From: Enterococcus aquimarinus
GTDB taxonomy: Bacteria; Bacillota; Bacilli; Lactobacillales; Enterococcaceae
DNA: 64,000 nt
Direction: 5' to 3'
NCBI RefSeq assembly: GCF_001885765.1
Contig: NZ_JXKD01000002.1
Span: 62,001 to 126,000 of the forward strand
Position numbers and translations under genes: made by a program
Part shown: piece after piece, positions 1 through 8,568 of the stretch
Position numbering within the stretch: the first letter of the stretch is position 1
How the letters are laid out: each line of letters starts with the position of its first letter
Notes under the pieces: model-generated
Told to the model about the DNA's origin: nothing
What the model saw: the letters and a program-made list of their open reading frames with translations, nothing else
Databases searched by the model: none

Positions 1-973
1 GAACATAGCTTTCTGGGTCTTGAGGAATATCGTAGTTGTAAACGTGAGTAACGCCTGAAATATCTAATCCACGAGCAGCCACGTCTGTCGCAACTAAGAT
101 GTCTAATTGACCTGTTTTAAATGCGCGTAAAACACTCATCCGTTTTTGTTGCGTTAAATCGCCATGGATTCCTTCTGCGCGATAACCACGAGCTTCTAAT
201 CCACGAGATAATTCATCAACACGACGTTTTGTACGACCAAAGACGATTGTTAACTCTGGTGTTTGAACATCTAATAAACGCGTCATCATATCGAATTTTT
301 CGAAGTCTTTTGCACGTAAGTAGAATTGATCGATTAAATCAGCGGTCATTTCTTTCGTTTTGATTGCTACGTGTTCTGGGTTTTTCATGAAACGGACACC
401 AATGCTCTTGATTGCTGGAGGCATTGTTGCAGAGAATAATAAGGTTTGGCGTTTTTCAGGGACTTGGGCAATGATTGTTTCAATATCTTCTAAGAAGCCC
501 ATGTTTAACATTTCATCCGCTTCGTCAAGGACTAGCGTTTCAACTGTTGCTAATTTTAAAGTGTTACGTTTGATATGGTCTAACATACGACCTGGTGTTC
601 CAACAACAATGTGTGGATTGTCTTTTAATTGACGGATTTGACGGCTGATGTCTGCTCCGCCATAAACCGCTGATACACGAATGTTTTTGTCTTTACCTAA
701 ACGGTGTAATTCTTCTTGGGTTTGGATTGCTAATTCGCGTGTTGGTGCAATGACTAATCCTTGGATTTGTCTTCTTTTTGCATCAATTTTTTCTAACATT
801 GGTAGTCCAAAGGCTGCTGTTTTACCAGTACCTGTTTGAGCTTGACCAATCACGTCTTTGCCTTCTAAAGCCAATGGAATAGTTTCCGATTGGATAGGTG
901 TTGCTTCTTCAAATCCTGCACGTTCAACGGCTGCTAATAAATCTGGTGATAAGTTTAAATCTTTAAATTTCAA
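1..973 (-). CDS. cshA: DEAD-box ATP-dependent RNA helicase, CshA-like (3' end outside window)
   Basis: Cytoplasmic RNA helicase that unwinds structured RNA during cold adaptation, ribosome assembly and mRNA turnover. Translation from a TTG at 973, eight or so bases after AGGAGG, gives the Q motif (ATPIQS), Walker A AQTGTGKT, the DEAD box in LDEADEM, SAT in LFSATMPP and the domain-2 motif [12 protein letters not shown]. The frame stays open to base 1, so about 324 residues are present and the rest of domain 2 and the basic C-terminal tail are missing. The TTG start is chosen on ribosome-binding-site spacing and on the family N-terminus (KFKDLNLS). A long leader with a hairpin precedes it, as is common for cold-induced helicase genes. 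Calling it CshA rather than another DEAD-box paralogue is an inference. Confidence 0.93.
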   Translation of the reverse strand, partial: MKFKDLNLSPDLLAAVERAGFEEATPIQSETIPLALEGKDVIGQAQTGTGKTAAFGLPMLEKIDAKRRQIQGLVIAPTRELAIQTQEELHRLGKDKNIRVSAVYGGADISRQIRQLKDNPHIVVGTPGRMLDHIKRNTLKLATVETLVLDEADEMLNMGFLEDIETIIAQVPEKRQTLLFSATMPPAIKSIGVRFMKNPEHVAIKTKEMTADLIDQFYLRAKDFEKFDMMTRLLDVQTPELTIVFGRTKRRVDELSRGLEARGYRAEGIHGDLTQQKRMSVLRAFKTGQLDILVATDVAARGLDISGVTHVYNYDIPQDPESYV

Positions 974-1048
974 ATAAATCCTCCTAGTGATGATTGAATA
1001 TCAAGTCTTCCTTCATATTCATCGCTTTTTTTTTAGGGATAATCCCCC

Positions 1049-1070
1049 GTCAGAACGTCGTTGTTCTGAC
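1049..1070 (-). promoter_or_regulatory. Hairpin in the cshA 5' leader
   Basis: Eight-base perfect inverted repeat GTCAGAAC / GTTCTGAC with a six-base loop, about 75 bases upstream of the cshA start. No U-run follows on the minus strand, so it does not look like a terminator. The rest of the 974-1399 gap holds only this hairpin and the murF terminator. Confidence 0.45.
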
Positions 1071-1170
1071 AAATTTGAAGCGTTGAGATTTTATAATGAA
1101 AGAAAGTGGTCGTCCCTGAACCAAACTTTATTTCATTTTCACACCGAAAAACCGCTTCTCGAAGGCCATT

Positions 1171-1213
1171 AGAAAAGACTAGGACAAATGTGATCTTGCT
1201 TTTTGTCTTAGCC
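1171..1213 (-). terminator. Probable intrinsic terminator after murF
   Basis: Inverted repeat (arms 1177-1188 and 1202-1213, one mismatch and one G-U pair) followed on the minus strand by TTTTCT. It lies about 190 bases beyond the murF stop and separates ddl-murF from cshA. Confidence 0.5.
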
Positions 1214-1399
1214 TCATTTCAAATATCAAATCATTCTGACTTAAAAAAGCCATTATATGTTTATTTTTATCTTCATTGATTAATCATTCAAAGAATCATT
1301 AACCATTCACTTCATCTTTCGGTACCTGAATATTCTAACACAGATAAATCATTTCAGCAAGTTTCACGTTTCTTTTACAGAAAGTTTTCTCACTGTTTT

Positions 1400-2740
1400 T
1401 CATTGTAAGGCTTCTACGATTTCTGCTAACCCCATTCCGTTACTGCCTTTGAGTAATAAACTATCCGTCGGTTGGAGTGCCTCTTTAATGGCCGCAATCA
1501 GTTGTGGCTTCGCTTCTTTTTCAAAATAATGAACGGTTACAGGTCCTTCTTTGATCTTTTCATATAGGGCTTGCATATCCGACCCATAGAGAAAGACTTC
1601 ATCATACGCTTCAGTCAAAAAGGCTGCCATGTTCGCATGCATCGCTTTTGAATCAGGACCCAACTCTAACATATCAGCTAGTACAGCCAATCGTCTGCCA
1701 TTTAACGTTAATTGCGCGAAACTTTCTAATACTAAGCCCATTGCTGTGGGATTAGCATTGTAAACGTCACTGAGTAGATCCGCACCATTTTTTGCTTTTA
1801 ACCACTGTGTCCGATTTTTAGTTAGTTGAAACGTCGCTAAACCGCGCGCAATTTGAGTGGTTGTCAAACCAAAATAGTTCCCTAAAGTATAGGCAATTAA
1901 CGCGTTCATGACATTGTAACTTCCTAAAACTGGAATCGTAAACTGTTCTTCGCCTACTTTAAATTGTGTTTGTTCTTTTTCTTCAAGAATAATCGTCCCT
2001 TGAATATCTCCTTGCATGAAGCCTACTGTTTGGATTTGTTGCGTCAATGTTGTGACAAGTGGTTTTAAGAGTATTTCTTGTTCAGGGATAACCAATAATC
2101 CGTCTGCTTTAAGTCCAGCCGTGATTTCCATTTTCGCTTGTGCAATGCCTTCTCGAGAACCTAAATTTTCTAAATGAGCTTCGCCAATCATCGTAATGGC
2201 AGCGGCATCTGGTTGCGCTAAACGCGATAAAAACGCAATTTCGCCCGCATGATCCATCCCCATCTCTAAGACAAGCATTTCTGTATCATCTGGCATATGC
2301 AAGATCGTGTACGGCATCCCTAAGTCATTGTTGTAATTTCCTTGCGTTTTATACGTCCGATATCGTTGCGACAATACGCTCGCTGTCATATCTTTTGTGG
2401 TTGTTTTCCCATTGCTACCAGTAATCGCCACCACTTTCGGTGCAATCTGTGCTTGGTAATAGACCGCCAATTGTTGAAACGCTTTGGCCACGTCTGCCAC
2501 CGGAAAAACAATCAAATCGCTTGGTGCTTGACTAAGCGGTCTACTCCAAAACGTCGCGACTGCGCCCTTTTCTATTGCTTGTTGGCAAAACTCATGACCA
2601 TCTCTGACACCTGCTAATGGTACAAAGAGGCTTTGCGTTTGGACGAGTCGACTATCAAATTCGACACTAGTAATCACTGTATCATCGTAATTTCCTGGTA
2701 TGTTCAATGCCGTAGCAATTTCTTTTGCTGTTACTCTCAT
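1400..2740 (-). CDS. murF: UDP-N-acetylmuramoyl-tripeptide--D-alanyl-D-alanine ligase MurF
   Basis: Cytoplasmic Mur ligase that adds the D-Ala-D-Ala dipeptide to UDP-MurNAc-tripeptide, the last soluble step of peptidoglycan precursor synthesis. At 446 residues it has the family length: N-terminal substrate domain, ATP-binding loop AITGSNGKTTTKD near residue 95, the central motif NYNNDLGMP and the C-terminal ligase domain ending near LLLKGSNGMGL. The start at 2740 (MRVTAKEIA) is preferred over an ATG 15 codons upstream because AAAGGAG sits about eight bases before it. It follows ddl, whose product makes the dipeptide used here, with a hairpin between the two genes. Confidence 0.97.
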   Translation of the reverse strand: MRVTAKEIATALNIPGNYDDTVITSVEFDSRLVQTQSLFVPLAGVRDGHEFCQQAIEKGAVATFWSRPLSQAPSDLIVFPVADVAKAFQQLAVYYQAQIAPKVVAITGSNGKTTTKDMTASVLSQRYRTYKTQGNYNNDLGMPYTILHMPDDTEMLVLEMGMDHAGEIAFLSRLAQPDAAAITMIGEAHLENLGSREGIAQAKMEITAGLKADGLLVIPEQEILLKPLVTTLTQQIQTVGFMQGDIQGTIILEEKEQTQFKVGEEQFTIPVLGSYNVMNALIAYTLGNYFGLTTTQIARGLATFQLTKNRTQWLKAKNGADLLSDVYNANPTAMGLVLESFAQLTLNGRRLAVLADMLELGPDSKAMHANMAAFLTEAYDEVFLYGSDMQALYEKIKEGPVTVHYFEKEAKPQLIAAIKEALQPTDSLLLKGSNGMGLAEIVEALQ

Positions 2741-2772
2741 AATTGCGTCTCCTTTAATTAAAAATGGAAGAC

Positions 2773-2800
2773 ATCTAAAAAGCATCTGTGCTTTTTAGAT
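2773..2800 (-). terminator. Hairpin between ddl and murF (attenuator-like)
   Basis: Perfect 12-base inverted repeat ATCTAAAAAGCA / TGCTTTTTAGAT with a four-base loop. The T-run lies inside the 3' arm, as in weak intrinsic terminators, so it may lower murF expression relative to ddl or protect a processed end. Confidence 0.4.
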
Positions 2801-2815
2801 CCCCTCCGACTTTTT

Positions 2816-3886
2816 TTATAGCTTAACTAAAAATTTTTGACGTTGCTCGTAGCGATTCAATCCTAATTGAATCAACTCTTCAATTAAATCACCATATTGT
2901 AAGCCCGTCGCTTCCCACAGTGCCGGATACATACTAAATTGTGTGAACCCTGGCATGGTGTTTAATTCGTTTAAGAATAACTCGTTCTTACTTGTTAAGA
3001 AGAAGTCACAACGACTTAATCCACTACCACCAATCATGGTGTACGCTAACTTCGCATATTCTTGTGCTTTTACTTGAACTTCATCTGGGATCTGCGCTGG
3101 GATAGCCATTGTAATATTATTATCAATATACTTTGAATTATAATCGTAAAAAGCTACATCTTTAACAATCTCACCCGCCATTGTCGTCCGGACATCTTCA
3201 TTTCCTAAGATGGCCACTTCAATTTCACGTGCTTCAATCCCTTGTTCAATCACGGCACGTGTGTCGTAGCGATACGCTTCTTCTAAGGCTAACTGTAACT
3301 CCTCACGATTCTCCGCTTTCGAAATCCCCACACTCGACCCCATGTTTGCTGGTTTAACAAACATCGGATACAATAATGACCCTTCGCATTGTTCAAAGAT
3401 TTTTTTAGGATTTTCTTTCCATTGATTCTTTAAAACCGGTACAAATGGCACTTGAGGAATTCCTGCTGCTTGTAATAAGTACTTCGTCGTAATCTTATCC
3501 ATGCCACAAGCACTTGTTAAAACACCCGCCCCAACATAAGGCACATCAATCGTTTCTAAAAAGCCTTGAATCGTACCATCTTCTCCATTTGGTCCATGTA
3601 ACAACGGAAACACAATCGCATTTGTTTCTTTAATTTGACAAGGCATGATTAACTCACCATAAGTCTCACCTGGCTGTCCTCCATTTGAAACCGTCAACGA
3701 TAATACTTCTTTTGAAGCCGGTTTTTCAGTCAGTAATGGTCCTTTAAGCCACTGCCCTTCTTTCGTAATGTAAACGAGTTGTACTTGATAGTAGTTGTAA
3801 TAAATAGCATTTAAGACAGAAAAAGCCGATAAAATTGAGACTTCATGCTCTGCACTTTGCCCGCCATATAATAAGATAATTTTCAA
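2816..3886 (-). CDS. ddl: D-alanine--D-alanine ligase
   Basis: ATP-grasp enzyme that joins two D-alanines to make the dipeptide used by MurF. The 356 residues are the normal length. The N-terminus MKIILLYGGQSAEHEVSIL is typical of Ddl, followed by the substrate region LLHGPNGEDGTIQG, the ATP-grasp lysine region YPMFVKPANMGSSVGI and the metal-binding end FLNELNTMPGFT. It starts with TTG at 3886, six or seven bases after AGGAGG; no in-frame ATG fits better. It has the layout of a housekeeping Ddl next to murF. No vanA/vanB-type resistance partners (vanH, vanX) are nearby. Confidence 0.96.
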   Translation of the reverse strand: MKIILLYGGQSAEHEVSILSAFSVLNAIYYNYYQVQLVYITKEGQWLKGPLLTEKPASKEVLSLTVSNGGQPGETYGELIMPCQIKETNAIVFPLLHGPNGEDGTIQGFLETIDVPYVGAGVLTSACGMDKITTKYLLQAAGIPQVPFVPVLKNQWKENPKKIFEQCEGSLLYPMFVKPANMGSSVGISKAENREELQLALEEAYRYDTRAVIEQGIEAREIEVAILGNEDVRTTMAGEIVKDVAFYDYNSKYIDNNITMAIPAQIPDEVQVKAQEYAKLAYTMIGGSGLSRCDFFLTSKNELFLNELNTMPGFTQFSMYPALWEATGLQYGDLIEELIQLGLNRYEQRQKFLVKL

Positions 3887-4018
3887 AAACGCGTCCTCCT
3901 AATAGTTCCAACAATTTCATGAACTTGCGTGTTTAATCCTTACACATTTTATCATAGATTTAAGTTCACGAACATAGTTTAACGAAAAAATAATGATAGG
4001 GCTTTCACAAGTTGATTT

Positions 4019-4465
4019 TTATTCTGTTTTTTGCAGAATTTGAGATACTATTTCATAAAACTGCTCTCGATCTTGCTGCGTAAAAGCTTTTGGACCTTTC
4101 GTCCGTTTGCCCGCACGTCTGGTTTCGGCACTCAAATAACGTTGCATCAGTAACGTATCAATCGTTTCTTTTAGATACTCTTTCCCTGAGTGATGAAAAA
4201 CACGTGCTTGCTTGGGTAAAACGAGCGAAGCAAGACCATAATCTTGTGTGATTAAAATGTCCCCTGGCAAGATTTCTTTTACAATTTGATAATCGGCACG
4301 ATCGGCTCCTTTATCAACATACACCAATCGCACGAAAGGAGGATATTCTTTTGTCGTATAGTGATCCACACTCGTAATGATGATCACAGGCAACTGGAAT
4401 CTCTGCCCTAAACGAATGACTTCTTCTTTGACTGGTGAGCCATCACCATCTACCATTAAGCGCAT
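4019..4465 (-). CDS. DUF188 (YaiI/YqxD) family protein
   Basis: Small conserved cytoplasmic protein of 148 residues in the UPF0178/YaiI/YqxD family, which has a PIN-like nuclease fold but no agreed function. Visible hallmarks are the N-terminal MRLMVDGDGSPVK, the central SVDHYTTKEYPP and VDKGADRADYQIVKEI, and the ITQDYGLASLVL segment. The start at 4465 is chosen over an ATG two codons upstream, because AAGGAG lies seven bases before 4465 but only one base before the upstream ATG. It is divergent from the acetyltransferase at 4585. Confidence 0.9.
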   Translation of the reverse strand: MRLMVDGDGSPVKEEVIRLGQRFQLPVIIITSVDHYTTKEYPPFVRLVYVDKGADRADYQIVKEILPGDILITQDYGLASLVLPKQARVFHHSGKEYLKETIDTLLMQRYLSAETRRAGKRTKGPKAFTQQDREQFYEIVSQILQKTE

Positions 4466-4532
4466 TTGCATTCTCCTTTATTTTATTTTTCGATTATTTC
4501 TCTACCAAACGAATAAAAGTACCACTTCCATC

Positions 4533-4568
4533 GTATCCTACCAACATGATATCATATTGGTAGGATAC
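4533..4568. promoter_or_regulatory. 36-base near-perfect palindrome upstream of the acetyltransferase
   Basis: Arms GTATCCTACCAA (4533-4544) and TTGGTAGGATAC (4557-4568) are perfectly complementary. The 12-base centre contains the palindrome ATGATATCAT, so only one base pair of the 36-base dyad fails. It ends 16 bases before the start codon of the gene at 4585, overlapping the likely promoter or leader. It could be a repressor operator or an RNA hairpin. Confidence 0.6.
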
Positions 4569-4584
4569 CGCGAAAGAAGGGATT

Positions 4585-5025
4585 ATGTTGTTACGAGAAG
4601 TTCGCATAGAAGATGCAGAGGCATTACACCAGCTGAATAAAAATCAATTAGGTTATGATGTCTCGTTGACCTTTACAAGAAAGCAGTTGACGAAACTCCT
4701 AAATGATTCTGAAGAACATTTTTTCTTAGCTTGGCAAGACACAAATTCCGGTGAGCTTTGTGGCTACGTTCATGCACATAGGTATGAATCTCTTGTTGTG
4801 AGACCAGCATGTAATATTTTAGCTCTGGCCGTCTCTAAGGAACATGAAAAGCAAGGTATTGGTCGTTTACTCATGCAGGGCATTGAAAATGAAGCTACAA
4901 AAAGAGGATTCGATGTGATCCGCCTAAACTCTGGTACTTTACGGATACAAGCTCATCATTTTTATGAAAAATTAGGCTATGTTTCGCATAAAACACAAAA
5001 GCAATTCATCAAAGAACTCAAATAA
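4585..5025 (+). CDS. GNAT-family N-acetyltransferase
   Basis: Acetyl-CoA-dependent N-acetyltransferase of 146 residues with unknown substrate. The acetyl-CoA loop is visible as VSKEHEKQGIGRLLMQ near residues 91-106, preceded by the beta-4 strand ILALAV. The C-terminal AHHFYEKLGYV segment is typical of GNAT enzymes acting on small molecules. The ATG at 4585 follows AAGGGA by a few bases. It is a single gene, divergent from the DUF188 gene, with a strong palindrome in front and a strong terminator behind, which suggests a self-contained regulated unit. The family is secure, the substrate unknown. Confidence 0.9.
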   Translation: MLLREVRIEDAEALHQLNKNQLGYDVSLTFTRKQLTKLLNDSEEHFFLAWQDTNSGELCGYVHAHRYESLVVRPACNILALAVSKEHEKQGIGRLLMQGIENEATKRGFDVIRLNSGTLRIQAHHFYEKLGYVSHKTQKQFIKELK

Positions 5026-5043
5026 AAGGATGGTATAACTTTT

Positions 5044-5086
5044 AGTGTTGAAGACTGATATTCGTGTCCGTCTTCAACACTTTTTT
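5044..5086 (+). terminator. Intrinsic terminator of the acetyltransferase gene
   Basis: Perfect 12-base stem AGTGTTGAAGAC / GTCTTCAACACT followed by six T. Confidence 0.9.
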
Positions 5087-5130
5087 CGGATATGTTATTT
5101 TATGGAGCCTTCCTTTTACCGAAGAGCCAA

Positions 5131-5169
5131 TAAAAGAACCTTAGAAAACAGATTTGTTTTCTAAGGTTC
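5131..5169 (-). terminator. Terminator of the formate/nitrite transporter gene (possibly bidirectional)
   Basis: Perfect 15-base stem, arms 5136-5150 and 5155-5169, followed on the minus strand by TTTTA. The plus-strand side also has a T-rich flank. Confidence 0.8.
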
Positions 5170-5186
5170 TTTCATTCTTCCTATCA

Positions 5187-5984
5187 TTAATCAACATACG
5201 TCGACTTGGTATTATTTAACCAAGCGTAACCTAAACCAATAATCAATCCGCCACCTACATAATTTCCGAGCAAGGCAAATGTTAAATTATGCATCACACT
5301 TCCAAAGTCCATGCCAGCAATAGTCCCATTTGAAGCAAAATATGCTAAGGTAAAGAAAGGGAAATTGGCGATAACGTGTTCGAATCCAAGGTAAGCAAAA
5401 ATAAAGATAATAAAAATAATGGCTAAAATCTTTCCTGCATCATCTTTCATCCGCATACTAACGAGTACAGCTACATTTACGACAATATTCGCAAAAATCC
5501 CTTCAATAAAAATTTGAAGTGTCGATTTACTTAATTTCGTAACCGCTGATTCAAATAAATAGCTATTATGTGGAAGATCTTGGAACGGCCCTGTTAATGA
5601 AAGTAAATAAGCAAAAATAATACCACCAATTAAGTTAAATAAAATACATGTCCATAAAATCTTTGCAGCTTTTAAAAAATTTAAACGACGACGATAATAC
5701 CCAACTGTCATGTAAAGCATATTCGACGTACCGAGTTCAGCGTTCATATATAAAATCATGACAAGAGACCAACTAAACATAAAGGCATATAACATCTTTC
5801 CTAATCCTGGTACAATATGCTCACCTTTTATCGCAATACCATAAGCGACACCGGTTCCGAGCGTGAGAAAAGCGCAGGCCATAATCGAGCGCAAAGCATA
5901 TCGAGCATAACTCGATTCAATCAAATCAACTTTTTTCCCGATTGAAGCATCAATTTTTTCAAATAGCGGTGAAATTGGATTCAT
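5187..5984 (-). CDS. Formate/nitrite transporter (FNT) family channel
   Basis: Integral membrane protein of 265 residues with about six hydrophobic segments, matching the pentameric FNT fold that conducts formate, nitrite or other small monovalent anions. Supporting features are the AELGTSNMLY segment near residue 82, the glycine-rich LIGGIIFAYLL helix, FIEGIFANIVVNVAVL near residue 160 (the broken-helix region) and the C-terminal LLGNYVGGGLIIGLGYAW. The ATG follows GGAG by 11 bases. No pyruvate formate-lyase or nitrite enzyme is adjacent, so the anion carried cannot be read from context. It is a single gene with its own terminator. Confidence 0.88.
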   Translation of the reverse strand: MNPISPLFEKIDASIGKKVDLIESSYARYALRSIMACAFLTLGTGVAYGIAIKGEHIVPGLGKMLYAFMFSWSLVMILYMNAELGTSNMLYMTVGYYRRRLNFLKAAKILWTCILFNLIGGIIFAYLLSLTGPFQDLPHNSYLFESAVTKLSKSTLQIFIEGIFANIVVNVAVLVSMRMKDDAGKILAIIFIIFIFAYLGFEHVIANFPFFTLAYFASNGTIAGMDFGSVMHNLTFALLGNYVGGGLIIGLGYAWLNNTKSTYVD

Positions 5985-6133
5985 TTTTCAGGTTACTCCT
6001 TTTTAAAATCATTTATTTTCTGAAACAAATCTGTCTTTTTCATTTTAAATAGATTTGTTCCATTTGTAAAGCAATCTTGTGAAAAAAAATATTAATTTAA
6101 TAAAAGCTTTTTTCTTCATTTTCAAATTCTTAT

Positions 6134-6163
6134 TTGACACTAAATATTAAATAATGCTATACT
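6134..6163 (+). promoter_or_regulatory. rpsD promoter
   Basis: -35 TTGACA (6134-6139) and -10 TATACT (6158-6163) with an 18-base spacer. Transcription would start near 6170, leaving a leader of about 180 bases. Confidence 0.8.
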
Positions 6164-6169
6164 GTAAGT

Positions 6170-6340
6170 TGTGTAAAATAATGCAGCAGAAAACAAGTTC
6201 CTCGTCCCCAGTTCATCGCTTTTTCGAAAGTTCAATTGCGTAGCCACGGCTGCATAGGTGAAGATTGAAGAATGAACTACACGAAGAATAACACTTTCAT
6301 CGGATTATTTTACTCCAAAAAAATCATATTTATTGGAGGA
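6170..6340 (+). promoter_or_regulatory. Structured rpsD leader, candidate S4 autoregulatory element
   Basis: Nested pairings can be drawn: AGTTCAT (6210-6216) with ATGAACT (6272-6278), TTCAAT (6231-6236) with ATTGAA (6264-6269), and a short inner hairpin around GTAGC/GCTGC. In Firmicutes, S4 is known to bind its own mRNA leader to repress translation. The identification rests on position and foldability, not on a covariance match. Confidence 0.6.
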
Positions 6341-6348
6341 ATCTCATT

Positions 6349-6960
6349 ATGTCACGTTATACTGGACCATCTTGGAAAATTTCTCGTCGCTTAGGTATTT
6401 CATTATCTGGCACAGGAAAAGAATTAGCTCGTCGCCCTTACGCACCTGGTCAACACGGACCAACTAGCCGTGGAGCACGCTCTGAATACGGACTACAATT
6501 AAACGAAAAACAAAAATTACGTCACATGTACGGCATGAACGAACGTCAATTCCGTACGTTATTCGTACAAGCAAGCAAAGTCAAAGAAGGAACTCACGGT
6601 GTGAACTTCATGATTTTACTAGAACAACGCTTAGATAACGTTGTTTACCGTTTAGGTTTAGCAACTACTCGTCGTCAAGCACGTCAATTAGTAAACCACG
6701 GTCACATTACTGTCGATGGCAAACGCGTTGATATTCCATCATACCGCGTACAACCTGGACAATTAGTATCTGTTCGTGAAAAATCTAAAAATGTTCCTGT
6801 AATCAAAGCAGCAGTTGAATCAACAATTGGTCGTCTACCATTCGTAACATTTGATGACGAAAAATTAGAAGGTTCATTCTCTCGTTTACCTGAACGCGAC
6901 GAATTACCACAAGAAATTGATGAGTTATTAGTCGTTGAGTACTACAAAAAATTAATCTAA
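6349..6960 (+). CDS. rpsD: 30S ribosomal protein S4
   Basis: Primary 16S rRNA-binding protein that nucleates assembly of the small subunit; it often also represses its own synthesis. Full length at 203 residues, with [21 protein letters not shown] at the start and the S4 RNA-binding domain at about residues 93-155 ([10 protein letters not shown] ... [20 protein letters not shown]). There is no zinc-binding cysteine set, so this is the cysteine-free type. GGAGG lies about eight bases before the ATG. It is monocistronic, with a strong promoter, structured leader and terminator. Codons are strongly biased, as expected for a highly expressed gene. Confidence 0.99.
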   Translation: MSRYTGPSWKISRRLGISLSGTGKELARRPYAPGQHGPTSRGARSEYGLQLNEKQKLRHMYGMNERQFRTLFVQASKVKEGTHGVNFMILLEQRLDNVVYRLGLATTRRQARQLVNHGHITVDGKRVDIPSYRVQPGQLVSVREKSKNVPVIKAAVESTIGRLPFVTFDDEKLEGSFSRLPERDELPQEIDELLVVEYYKKLI

Positions 6961-6969
6961 TACTGATTA

Positions 6970-7013
6970 AAAAAGAACGAATCCTTCTTTCGAGAAGTGT
7001 TCGTTCTTTTTTT
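6970..7013. terminator. Bidirectional terminator between rpsD and the citrate synthase gene
   Basis: Stem AAAAAGAACGAA / TTCGTTCTTTTT (6970-6981 with 7000-7011) has T-runs on both strands and serves the two convergent genes. Confidence 0.85.
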
Positions 7014-7029
7014 GTTCCGCACAACTACT

Positions 7030-8382
7030 TTACGACTGACGATCAGCCATCGCTTGATACTCGCGATCTTCTGTCACTTCTTGATATGCTGGTCGAATGA
7101 TTTTTTGAGCATTAACTAATTCTTCCATGCGGTGGGCAGACCAACCAACAATGCGCGCAATAGCAAAAATCGGTGTATAAATTTCTGGTGGCAGATCAAG
7201 CAAGTTGTACACAAATCCGCTAAAGAAATCGATATTGGCACTCACACCTTTAAACATTTTTCGTTTATTCGCAATAATTTCCGGCGCGAGACGTTCGACT
7301 AACGTATACAGTTGATATTCTTTCCAAGCCTCTTCGCCTTTTTCTTCCGCTAATTTTGAAACATAGCGTTTGAAAATGGCGGCACGCGGATCATTATCAC
7401 TGTAAATCGCATGGCCCATTCCATAAATTAACCCTTTTTGATCAAAGGCTTTTTTATCGAGTAAATCTTCTAAATATTGCGCAACAGCCGCTTCATCGCT
7501 GTAATCCGTTAACTGCGCTTTTAAATCTGTCATCATTTGGGTGACTTTAATATTCGCCCCACCATGCTTTGGACCTTTTAATGAGCCTAATGCTGCTGCA
7601 ATGGTTGAATATGTATCCGTTCCACTAGAAGTTACCACCCGTGTCGTAAAGGTCGAGTTATTCCCGCCACCATGCTCCATGTGTAAAACAAGCGCCATAT
7701 CTAATGTTTGTGCTTCTTGTTTCGTATAAGAGCGATCTGGACGCAACATTTGTAGCAACGCTTCTGCAGTACTTAAATTTTCTTCTGGTAAATGAATATA
7801 CATACTTTCTTCTTTATTATAGTGATTGTAGGCATGATACGCATAAATCGCTAATAACGGAAAAACACTAATTAACATGATACTTTGAGATAACACATTT
7901 TCCAACGAAATATCATCCGAAGCCTCATCATAACTCGCTAGCGTCAACACACTACGAGACAAACTGTTCATCACATCTGCCGAAGGGGCTTTCATAATGA
8001 CGTCACGAACGAAATTCGTGGGTAACGTCCGATTACTCGCAATCAACGCTTGAAATTCAGCCAACTCCTCTTGGTTTGGTAGCTCACCAAATAACAGTAA
8101 GTACGCGACTTCCTCAAAACCAAAACGATCTTCTGAAACAAATCCTTCGACTAAATCATCAATTGAAATCCCACGATAGCGCAACTCACCGCAACCTGCA
8201 ACGACTTGTCCATCGACCATTTTCTCTGGATAGACCGTTGAAATCGTGGTTAGACCCGCAACGACGCCCTTTCCTTGATCATCTCTCAATCCACGTTTTA
8301 CCTCGTATTTCGAATATAACTCATTGGCAATTTGATTATTTTCTTCGATTTGCGTTAACATTTTTTCGCGATCCAAAAACAT
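7030..8382 (-). CDS. citZ: Citrate synthase
   Basis: Condenses acetyl-CoA and oxaloacetate to citrate. The 450 residues include a 45-residue N-terminal extension before the core, as in the longer Firmicute citrate synthases. Catalytic residues are visible: H273 in GPKHGGAN, H324 in GMGHAIYSDNDPRA and D385 in SANIDFFSG, with HMEHGGGNNST near 234-244. The ATG at 8382 lies only three bases after GGAG; a TTG two codons in (8376) has better spacing and may be the true start. It is divergent from acnA-icd, and together they form the oxidative half-cycle from acetyl-CoA to 2-oxoglutarate, probably for glutamate synthesis. Confidence 0.95.
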   Translation of the reverse strand: MFLDREKMLTQIEENNQIANELYSKYEVKRGLRDDQGKGVVAGLTTISTVYPEKMVDGQVVAGCGELRYRGISIDDLVEGFVSEDRFGFEEVAYLLLFGELPNQEELAEFQALIASNRTLPTNFVRDVIMKAPSADVMNSLSRSVLTLASYDEASDDISLENVLSQSIMLISVFPLLAIYAYHAYNHYNKEESMYIHLPEENLSTAEALLQMLRPDRSYTKQEAQTLDMALVLHMEHGGGNNSTFTTRVVTSSGTDTYSTIAAALGSLKGPKHGGANIKVTQMMTDLKAQLTDYSDEAAVAQYLEDLLDKKAFDQKGLIYGMGHAIYSDNDPRAAIFKRYVSKLAEEKGEEAWKEYQLYTLVERLAPEIIANKRKMFKGVSANIDFFSGFVYNLLDLPPEIYTPIFAIARIVGWSAHRMEELVNAQKIIRPAYQEVTEDREYQAMADRQS

Positions 8383-8400
8383 CGACTCCTTTTTATATCT

Positions 8401-8420
8401 TCTAACATGATTATGTTAGA
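8401..8420. promoter_or_regulatory. Dyad in the citZ leader
   Basis: Eight-base perfect inverted repeat TCTAACAT / ATGTTAGA with a four-base spacer, 19-38 bases upstream of the citZ start and downstream of its -10. It is a candidate operator or mRNA hairpin. Confidence 0.4.
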
Positions 8421-8453
8421 TTACACATTATTTGTATTTATTTCTTAAAATGT

Positions 8454-8459
8454 ATTATA
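8454..8459 (-). promoter_or_regulatory. citZ -10 element
   Basis: TATAAT on the minus strand, about 72 bases before the citZ start. The -35 is weak (CTTTCA-like at 8477-8482) and overlaps an inverted repeat AAATGAAA / TTTCATTT (8474-8481, 8487-8494), which could bind a regulator shared by both divergent promoters. Confidence 0.55.
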
Positions 8460-8498
8460 GCACGGTAAGACTAAAATGAAAGAATTTTTCATTTACTA

Positions 8499-8527
8499 TT
8501 GGCTTTTTTTCATTTTGAACGTATAAT
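8499..8527 (+). promoter_or_regulatory. acnA-icd promoter
   Basis: -35 TTGGCT (8499-8504) and -10 TATAAT (8522-8527) with a 17-base spacer, about 40 bases upstream of the acnA start. Confidence 0.7.
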
Positions 8528-8568
8528 TATGCCATATCTCTAATATTTTATAGACTGGAGGACCACCT

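Noticed and set aside
121..632. Plus-strand open frames at the left edge.
   Set aside because: They are antisense to the conserved DEAD-box helicase frame and have no ribosome-binding sites or recognisable domains.
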